Origin: a virus
Virus record (IMG/VR): IMGVR_UViG_3300042887_001701
Location: 1 to 29,408 of that record
Reading direction: 5' to 3' (one strand)
Length of the DNA stretch: 29,408 nucleotides
In this document: one piece after another, positions 23,487-29,408 of the stretch
Layout: each line of letters opens with the position of its first letter
Position numbering within the stretch: the first letter of the stretch is position 1
Translations under genes and position numbers: made by a program
The notes under the pieces: model-generated
Told to the model about the DNA's origin: nothing
Seen by the model: the letters and a program-made list of their open reading frames with translations, nothing else
The model's database searches: none

Positions 23487-24797
23487 TTATGTTATTTTTC
23501 TATATACACTTGGGTCAAAGTAATGGTTGTACCATTCTGTTACATTTTCACTATAGTAGCTTGCCCATCTGTGCGAAGATTTTCCAATCCACATTTCCGC
23601 TTCCGTTCTGTTTATTTCTGGCGACGATACAATCAAAGAAAGATTTGGAAGTGTATTGATATATTTTGCACTGGCCCACCAGAAATTTCCGGAATAGTAG
23701 TTCTTAAACACATAGTTCAAGAACGCAAAATACTCAACATATAATGCCCCGCATACATCGTGGGTATCAGTAATCAAATTTTTTACAGATTTTTTCCACA
23801 ATTCTATATTGAAGTATTCCAGGCATCGTCTCCAAGAATGTAGATTAATGTCTTCGGATGGTCTGGAAGTACTCTTGGAATGATAATAAAGAACTACAGC
23901 ATTGGGAACTATCTGGCAATACGTTTGCAGGTGTATTAATGTGGGGTATTCAAACACATTTTTTTCGTATCTTACAATTTCTATTTTTACATCAACATCT
24001 ACGTGTTCGACCATCTTCGTAAACTCATAATATGATTCATCTGTGTCCGAAAATACTCCATATAATATCTTGTCTGCTCGTGAATACAACCCGCTCGTGA
24101 ATAATAACTCCAGTTGTTCGTTTACAACATCTTTCCAATGATTTCTAAGATAGTTATGCGAAAAAACGGCCACTGGAGAATTTTTTAGCAGCCCGATTCC
24201 TCCCCAACTGCCATATGGACTATTTTTTACTATTTGGTGAAATAAATTGTCTGTCCTATATGCGTTGCTTCTTTCGGTGCATACAAATTCCTTATGCTCT
24301 GCATATGTGTCTTTGATTTCTCCCCAAAATTTATCAACGCCAAAGTTGGACATCGGGTTATGTAAAATATCGTGAAATCCCAAATGCCCCGTGGGAGACA
24401 ACAACTGCTTATATTTGAGATAATCATTTTTTACACCATCATACGAATGGTCACCATCTATGAATATAAAATCAAACTTTATTCCGATACGTTTTAGCCT
24501 TTCCAGCGTATCGTTTGACGTTGAATCACCTATAATATAGCTATAATTCGGATGCTTTGACTTTATTTTATCAAAGTTTTCGTCGTGCTTTATGTCAAGT
24601 GTGATGACATTTTCAAACAAATTGCACAACCCAGCAACAAATCCACCACAATTTGATCCAATTTCCAACGCATACCGTCTGTTAGGCATCTCTGCCAAGG
24701 TATCCATTAGCATCTTAAATTCTTCTGGCTTTTGCTCAATATTGTATTGAAGACATTCTTCCCATATAACATTGAAGTTGTAAATTGAGCTTTTCAT
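23487..24797 (-). CDS. SAM methyltransferase fused to glycosyltransferase-associated domain
   Basis: The product has 436 residues. The N-terminal ~190 residues form a class I methyltransferase: ALEIGSNCGGF (43-53) binds SAM, LDIKHDE follows the second strand, and FIDGDHSYDGV (112-122) matches the Methyltransf_24-type metal/acceptor motif. Residues ~205-436 are a separate domain, with VVLYYHSKSTSRP, HSWRRCLEYFNIELWK and SGNFWWASAKYINTLP. I associate this pattern with polysaccharide-cluster proteins of unknown activity. It overlaps its neighbour by four bases. It may methylate a sugar hydroxyl or amine and add a residue. Confidence 0.75.
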   Translation of the reverse strand: MKSSIYNFNVIWEECLQYNIEQKPEEFKMLMDTLAEMPNRRYALEIGSNCGGFVAGLCNLFENVITLDIKHDENFDKIKSKHPNYSYIIGDSTSNDTLERLKRIGIKFDFIFIDGDHSYDGVKNDYLKYKQLLSPTGHLGFHDILHNPMSNFGVDKFWGEIKDTYAEHKEFVCTERSNAYRTDNLFHQIVKNSPYGSWGGIGLLKNSPVAVFSHNYLRNHWKDVVNEQLELLFTSGLYSRADKILYGVFSDTDESYYEFTKMVEHVDVDVKIEIVRYEKNVFEYPTLIHLQTYCQIVPNAVVLYYHSKSTSRPSEDINLHSWRRCLEYFNIELWKKSVKNLITDTHDVCGALYVEYFAFLNYVFKNYYSGNFWWASAKYINTLPNLSLIVSSPEINRTEAEMWIGKSSHRWASYYSENVTEWYNHYFDPSVYRKIT

Positions 24798-25345
24798 GCC
24801 AAATTTATATTTTTTCTCTTCTTGATGAACTTTGCCGGTGCACCGCCTATTATATCAAACGGTTCTGTATTATGTTTCACCAACGAGTGCGAGCCAACGG
24901 AAGTTGCATATTCAAGAACTACGCCGGGTAATATGACGGTATTACAACCAACCAATGCGTGTTTCTTTATGGTTATGCCACCGGTTTTTACTTTCTTGAA
25001 CTCCTCTGCTATTACAGAATTTGCCATATATCCGTCAGTATAATCATCATTTGCGGTGTATAATGTGCAGCGTCCAGAAGTGCAAGTACAGTCTTCCAGA
25101 ACTATGTCATCGGAATTTCCGTAAAAATAACATCCCGCAGATATGTGTATATTATTTCCTATAGTTATTTTATGATTCTTTCCTGCAATTATGACACATT
25201 GAGTATCTATACGAACATTATTTCCGATGGTTATATTCTGAGGGTTGTGGAATATTACATCATTTGCAATAAAGACGGAATCACCAAACTTGATTCCGGC
25301 ACTTGTTAGTTCTTCCGCCGAATAATTTTTAAAAGTTCTAATCAT
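24794..25345 (-). CDS. Left-handed beta-helix acetyltransferase
   Basis: The product has 183 residues with many hexapeptide repeats: ITIGNN, VRIDTQ, KITIGNN, IHISAG and ITIKKH. It ends with VVLEYATSVGSHSLV and IIGGAPAKFIKKR, typical of sugar O- or N-acetyltransferases of the maltose/galactoside acetyltransferase superfamily. These enzymes use acetyl-CoA and act as trimers. A small cysteine-rich turn (CTCTSGRC, about 92) interrupts the helix. It overlaps the aminotransferase-like gene by four bases, so acetylation of the amine made by that enzyme is a reasonable inference. O-acetylation is equally possible. Confidence 0.85.
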   Translation of the reverse strand: MIRTFKNYSAEELTSAGIKFGDSVFIANDVIFHNPQNITIGNNVRIDTQCVIIAGKNHKITIGNNIHISAGCYFYGNSDDIVLEDCTCTSGRCTLYTANDDYTDGYMANSVIAEEFKKVKTGGITIKKHALVGCNTVILPGVVLEYATSVGSHSLVKHNTEPFDIIGGAPAKFIKKRKNINLA

Positions 25346-25971
25346 TGCTTATATATTTCAAACTTTGACAAATCTGGGTATGGGAGTTCTAAATCTTCAT
25401 TGGATTTTGGTGTACCATCCATATTATAAAACTGAGACATCAGTAACAAACCTCTGGCGGCAAGCTCTGGCATCATATAAAAATTCCAACCAAGCATATC
25501 AAAGTTATCATCGTGATACGAACATTCTCTACGTCCGCTATATCTAGCACGCTTAAACCAATGATATGCTTGCAAATCGTCGGTTAATATCGCACCACCC
25601 TTGCTCAATTTAAAATGCTTATACGGTCCCGTAAACGATATGCACATAAACGAGCCCGGTATATACATATTGGCAGTAAATCTTAGTGCACTGTCCCAAG
25701 TACGTGTAGGCTTGAGTTGATATGCACCTTTGATTGTTTTTCCGGAAACTGGCTCAAATTTCACCTTTCCGCCAGCGTGTATAATTTCACACGGTACACT
25801 GGGGTATGTTCTGGATGGTATCGTAATAGTTTTTCCCTTTATATTCTCGTAATATAATGCCAGAAAAATAGCATTACTTGCATTGTCTAAGGTAACTGCG
25901 TGAGGTGCTCCGGTGTATTTTGCCAACTTTTCCTCAAATTCTTCGGTGACTTTGTATACTCCTTGTGCCAT
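25342..25971 (-). CDS. DegT/StrS-type sugar aminotransferase-like protein, short
   Basis: The product has 209 residues, against about 370 for the family. It shows TLDNASNAIFLAL (28-40), TIPSRTYPSVPCEIIHAG (50-67) and SFTGPYKHFKLSKGG (112-126). K118 is the candidate PLP lysine, and GGAILTDD follows. The family moves an amino group from Glu to keto-sugar nucleotides. The C-terminal domain is missing, but the gene has its own stop, is coupled to the acetyltransferase by a four-base overlap, and shows no decay, so it may be a natural short form. If active it would make an amino sugar for the acetyltransferase next to it. The PLP-site assignment is one residue off the usual spacing, so activity is uncertain. 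Confidence 0.65.
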   Translation of the reverse strand: MAQGVYKVTEEFEEKLAKYTGAPHAVTLDNASNAIFLALYYENIKGKTITIPSRTYPSVPCEIIHAGGKVKFEPVSGKTIKGAYQLKPTRTWDSALRFTANMYIPGSFMCISFTGPYKHFKLSKGGAILTDDLQAYHWFKRARYSGRRECSYHDDNFDMLGWNFYMMPELAARGLLLMSQFYNMDGTPKSNEDLELPYPDLSKFEIYKQ

Positions 25972-25974
25972 AAT

Positions 25975-27906
25975 TTACTTTTTTGTTGCAAATATAAATC
26001 CGCCTCTTGAATGCTGTTCATCTAGAATGTAATCATATCCCGCACCTCTTAGTAGCGAAGTTATGGTTTTTACATCCTTGAAATCTCTACCACCAAATCC
26101 GATATGATATTCTATCAATAGATTATCTATTCTATCCAAGTCACTTTTATCCATAGATTCAAATAAATCATATTCTCCGGTTTCAATATCAACTTTCATT
26201 AGATTTATTCTGTCTATGTTGTATTCTCGTAGAAATGTTCTAAATGATATTGCTGGAACTTTATAAGAAGAATTCAAGTCTTCATACTTTTGTGCAGAAG
26301 ATATTGTTGAATTATTTCCATCAACAAAAAACTCAAGTTCGCCATCTTTATTCGTCAACGCTTTTTCAACCAAAATGATTTCATCTTGTGCATATGTGTC
26401 CTTTAATATTGTTAATGCCTGTATATTTGGTTCAATGGCGTATATTTTTCCGCAAGTAGATGCGTGCTTTATATATTCTATCCATATACCAATATTAGCA
26501 CCAACATCCACGATTGTATCAAACTTTTTTCCACCGATATATTTCTCATACACCTTATGAATAAAAAATTCCATATAGTTGTTATATGACGGGGATGTAT
26601 GATTTTTAGTTTTTAATAATGGCTTTTCTACGCTAATAGGGCGTATTCTAAAATCGGTGGAATATATAATTTCATTATTGCTATATACTTCAACGGTCAT
26701 TCCACCAAAAAGCACATCTGTTTCAAAATCTCTGAACTGCTTTGGTACGGGAATTATCCAATAGTTTATATTTGGCTGTAAAACTTCGTGTTCAGACGCA
26801 TATAATACCGTTCTGGAATCTATATCTTTTACAGATATTATGGCATTTGGTATAGGATATTTTGACACATAATCTATCTTGTTGGCAGAACGATCATATG
26901 ATATTTTAATGTCTTCTTCTTTTTTTGGCGTTTCTATCATTGGTTGGTCGGGATTGATTTGTAAAGTTTGTAGTATCTTCTTAGAATTTTCCGTGAGGCT
27001 GTCAAAATTGAGATACTGTATATTTTCATATTTGTCATACATACCAAGATACACGGGCAAGTTGTATATCAACGATGGTATGTTATATGATATTGCTTCA
27101 CGTATTACAAGTGGACTGGTTTCTTTATCATTATTTGTACCGCGAGAAGTAAATAGAAATAGATCTGCTGCCTGATAAAAGTTGTGTACATCCTTGCGTT
27201 CATTCCACCAAGTACAATTTAGTGGAAAATCTTTCATCAATGGCTCCCAATAAAACTTGAAATTGTCTGCTTGATTTCCGATAAAATGAAACTGAATAGG
27301 ATAATTGCGAAGTTGCTTGGCATATTCTATTATTTCCGCTTGATTTTTTCTTGGCGTAAATAACCCAACGTTTATAACGTGCTTCTTGTTCGGATCTAAT
27401 CCAAGCACCTTTAGTGCTTCTTCACGCGGCTTTCTTGGGTTTATTACTATTGGATACTCGCATACATCCATAGGTACATCCAAAGATTTAAGAGTTTCCA
27501 TTTGATATTTGCTTACAAACAATATCTTATCTGGAAACATTGTTTTACTTTGTGGATTAAAACTGCTGTCGTGAGAAGTTTCTATCAGTTTGTATTTTCT
27601 ATCCTTTGAATACAATTCAATGGCAAGATTACCATCCATAAAATATTCCGGCATTTCTTCAAGATGTACAACTTCTGGATTTATCTTGTTTATAATATCC
27701 ATTACTTCCATCTTGTTCTCGCCCAACTCAAAGAATTTATCCTTTAGTATTTCCTTGATCTGATTTCTCTGTACAGTAAATCCACCGTGGTTCGAATATT
27801 CTACGCAATATACTTCGTGCTCTTTTACCAATACTTGTATCTTCTTAAGCAAGTATTGAGGACAACCGCCAGTTGATAGATGCGGAGCAATATATAAAAT
27901 CTTCAT
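25975..27906 (-). CDS. GT4 glycosyltransferase - FkbM methyltransferase fusion
   Basis: The product has 643 residues. The N-terminal ~325 residues are a GT4-type GT-B glycosyltransferase: MKILYIAPHLSTGGCPQYLL start, NVGLFTPRKNQAEII (179-193), FHFIGNQ (207-213) and SPLVIREAISYNIPSLIYN (264-282). A beta-rich linker (about 330-425) follows. Residues 430-643 are an FkbM-type methyltransferase: VDVGANIGIW (466-475), AIEPN (490-494) and MKVDIETGEYD (570-580). FkbM enzymes O-methylate sugars. The design repeats that of the 930-aa protein minus the middle domain. It is the first gene of the glycan island and starts 30 bases after the upstream gene, without an obvious Shine-Dalgarno. Confidence 0.85.
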   Translation of the reverse strand: MKILYIAPHLSTGGCPQYLLKKIQVLVKEHEVYCVEYSNHGGFTVQRNQIKEILKDKFFELGENKMEVMDIINKINPEVVHLEEMPEYFMDGNLAIELYSKDRKYKLIETSHDSSFNPQSKTMFPDKILFVSKYQMETLKSLDVPMDVCEYPIVINPRKPREEALKVLGLDPNKKHVINVGLFTPRKNQAEIIEYAKQLRNYPIQFHFIGNQADNFKFYWEPLMKDFPLNCTWWNERKDVHNFYQAADLFLFTSRGTNNDKETSPLVIREAISYNIPSLIYNLPVYLGMYDKYENIQYLNFDSLTENSKKILQTLQINPDQPMIETPKKEEDIKISYDRSANKIDYVSKYPIPNAIISVKDIDSRTVLYASEHEVLQPNINYWIIPVPKQFRDFETDVLFGGMTVEVYSNNEIIYSTDFRIRPISVEKPLLKTKNHTSPSYNNYMEFFIHKVYEKYIGGKKFDTIVDVGANIGIWIEYIKHASTCGKIYAIEPNIQALTILKDTYAQDEIILVEKALTNKDGELEFFVDGNNSTISSAQKYEDLNSSYKVPAISFRTFLREYNIDRINLMKVDIETGEYDLFESMDKSDLDRIDNLLIEYHIGFGGRDFKDVKTITSLLRGAGYDYILDEQHSRGGFIFATKK

Positions 27907-27936
27907 AATCTTATATTAAAAGATTTGCTTCCCACG

Positions 27937-28578
27937 TCAATCTTTTTTATTTAGTACTTTATCAATTTCCGTATTTACTTTCTTTAGCTCTTTTTCTGCG
28001 GCTTTTATTTTCTTTAAACAAGTAACCCAGTCTTTTTGTATATTCTTTTTTAGTTCGCCTCTTGCTTCGTTGCTCCATTCTTCTACCATACCTGTTTGAT
28101 TTGCCCAAGTAAGTGTTTTTGAATCGTCACTTTCCAAATAGTCCTTACTTTCACGCAGCTTTTGTTTTATATCAGCCAAATATGATAGCTCGTTTTCTAT
28201 TAGCTTTTTGGTTTCGTATAACCTAAACTGACCCTTGATTCTCAGATCCGTTTCTTCTTTAGCGACGCAATCGAGACACTTTTTTGTACGATTATACATC
28301 TTGCGGTCTTGCTTTGTGCCCCATCGTATTTCTCTGTTGCAACAAGAGCATTTGTCATTCATCTCTTCGCGCACAATGTCCATTATGCGAGTAACTGCCC
28401 GTGGACCACTTGCTGTTTGTATCCACTGTTTGCCACTTGCGTCGGTCCAAGTTTCGCCTTCTTTGCGTATGATATACTTGTCTGCGTCTCCTGTATATCC
28501 TACTTGTAGGAACGGACGTTCGCCCGCCACATAACCTTTAATGATATCAATATTACTTTTGCCTTGTGCTCTCTTCAT
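27937..28578 (-). CDS. Unrecognised zinc-ribbon and coiled-coil protein, 213 aa
   Basis: C77-x2-C80 and C101-x2-C104 form a likely four-Cys zinc site (NDKCSCCNREIRWG and KKCLDC). It is followed by a long charged helical region (105-210) predicted as coiled coil, ending in EKELKKVNTEIDKVLNKK. The N-terminal ~65 residues look beta-rich. No family is recognised. It may bind nucleic acid or form a structural rod. It lies ahead of the glycan island and after the edge gene, with a hairpin in its leader. Confidence 0.65.
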   Translation of the reverse strand: MKRAQGKSNIDIIKGYVAGERPFLQVGYTGDADKYIIRKEGETWTDASGKQWIQTASGPRAVTRIMDIVREEMNDKCSCCNREIRWGTKQDRKMYNRTKKCLDCVAKEETDLRIKGQFRLYETKKLIENELSYLADIKQKLRESKDYLESDDSKTLTWANQTGMVEEWSNEARGELKKNIQKDWVTCLKKIKAAEKELKKVNTEIDKVLNKKD

Positions 28579-28582
28579 AGTG

Positions 28583-28602
28583 TATAACCTTTGTTGGTTA
28601 TA
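28583..28602 (-). promoter_or_regulatory. Inverted repeat containing the ribosome site of the zinc-ribbon gene
   Basis: TATAACC and GGTTATA (7 bp, 6-base loop) lie 4 bases before ATG 28578. The AAAGG of the likely ribosome site spans the loop and right arm, so the hairpin could mask it. It is A/T-rich, so stability is modest. Confidence 0.35.
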
Positions 28603-28642
28603 TATATGAAGTAAAGTTCGTTATTAATACGCACTAAACTTT

Positions 28643-29408
28643 TTATATTGATATTCCAAGTATTTCTTTAGAGGCGTTACGAATTGCATCCACATCTTCT
28701 GGTTTTAAATTTTCCTTGGATAGTATTTCGGAAAATCTTGACATGGCCAGATTTATGGTGTTTTTGTCCATATATTTTTTAGCTAAATTGAGCAATCCTC
28801 TAAAGCTTCTGAAAGATGCTTTTTCTTCTGCACTAGGAGCCTTCTTGAATAGTATCTTGAATATTTCGGACACATCAATGATGCGGTCTTCTGGCTTTGT
28901 TTCTTTGGCTTCTACGAACTTGTATGCATCAACCATTTTACCGTTATACGGCATGGTTTTGACAAACTCGTATGCCTTACGAATACCTGTTCCGCCCCCA
29001 CCCGTATTCAGCGTATAAGCCGAAGGAACGCTATGCTGCGCAGCCTTGGTTACTTCCTTATCGGTAAGTTCCTTAACTGTGCCAGCCATTACCTTTTTAT
29101 ATCCTCCCGGAGTAAGTACTACCGCGTTTGGCAACACCGTTGCTGCTCTTGCCAAGGAACGTAGCATTAATGCACCTGCCAATCCTTTGATACCAACAAC
29201 CAAATCTTCCCACGGCGAATCTTTACTGAATTTTATCCACTCTGATGGCTTTTCGTAACCCTGCGGATCGATGAACATATCATCGCCTTCAAAGTCAACC
29301 TGAACAACTTGGTTTGTTGGAGTATAATACCACAAGGTCACCATTTGGTCTGGAATAGATTGGCCTTTTGGATTTCCAACATAATGAAATGCGTTTGTGA
29401 CTTTATTT
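28643..29408 (-). CDS. Unrecognised protein, 5' end outside window
   Basis: The minus-strand frame is open through the right edge, so the ATG at 29344 need not be the start. At least 255 residues are visible. A beta-rich N-terminal part (VTLWYYTPTNQVVQVDFEGDD) is followed by an Ala/Leu helix (GLAGALMLRSLARAATVLPN), a Gly-rich loop (NTGGGGTG) and a helical, charged C-terminus. No catalytic motif or family is recognised. It sits upstream of the zinc-ribbon gene, 64 bases away. Confidence 0.6.
   Translation of the reverse strand, partial: NKVTNAFHYVGNPKGQSIPDQMVTLWYYTPTNQVVQVDFEGDDMFIDPQGYEKPSEWIKFSKDSPWEDLVVGIKGLAGALMLRSLARAATVLPNAVVLTPGGYKKVMAGTVKELTDKEVTKAAQHSVPSAYTLNTGGGGTGIRKAYEFVKTMPYNGKMVDAYKFVEAKETKPEDRIIDVSEIFKILFKKAPSAEEKASFRSFRGLLNLAKKYMDKNTINLAMSRFSEILSKENLKPEDVDAIRNASKEILGISI

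Noticed and set aside
18128-27906. Host-derived LPS or capsule cluster, i.e. the window being bacterial chromosome
   Set aside because: It is flanked on one side by terminase, portal and capsid genes on the same strand with short gaps, and no bacterial housekeeping gene or mobile-element end is present.

Overview
The window looks like the late (virion-building) region of a T4-like contractile-tailed phage, probably marine and infecting a Gram-negative host. It is A/T-rich. It holds a recognisable head and neck set: large terminase, portal, prohead protease, scaffold, major capsid protein, and neck/tail-completion proteins like gp13, gp14 and gp15. A small secreted lipoprotein fits a Gram-negative host. 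No tRNA, integrase, insertion sequence or CRISPR array was seen. No gene-free stretch exceeds about 150 bases.

Layout, read in the direction of transcription (almost everything is on the minus strand, so right to left). At 29408-27937 lie two unrecognised proteins, the first cut by the window edge. At 27906-18128 there is a tightly packed, seven-gene glycan island of about 9.8 kb. It encodes two large GT4 glycosyltransferases fused to FkbM-type methyltransferases, a small sugar-aminotransferase-like protein, a left-handed beta-helix acetyltransferase, a methyltransferase fused to a second domain, and two GT-A-type glycosyltransferases. The largest product carries an internal domain that closely resembles the autotransporter O-heptosyltransferases (TibC/Aah type), including their cysteine finger. 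At 18100-16076 are a transglutaminase-like small protein and the large terminase, and at 16012-14105 is the portal. From 14055 to 9690 come seven mostly unrecognised small genes around the prohead protease. Several begin with the same short amphipathic leader, of the form x-K-Q-L-I-R-E, which resembles a capsid-targeting and protease-cleaved peptide. At 9545-6566 are the scaffold and the major capsid protein, closed by a strong hairpin terminator.

The only plus-strand operon (5571-6441) is a GH24-type lysozyme and a tiny lipoprotein, ending at its own terminator that faces the capsid terminator. Left of it, and again on the minus strand, are gp13-, gp14- and gp15-like neck/tail-completion genes. 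They are followed by a very long Ser/Thr-rich collagen-like fibre gene that runs off the left edge.

How the parts may work together: the head genes encode a standard prohead assembly, packaging and maturation pathway. The shared leaders suggest a set of internal head proteins processed by the same protease. The glycan island sits inside the late gene block next to virion genes. It has a protein O-glycosyltransferase-like domain, and the same phage encodes a fibre with hundreds of Ser/Thr residues. A phage-encoded system that glycosylates its own virion is therefore the most interesting hypothesis here. Modification of the host surface or synthesis of another glycan is the main alternative.
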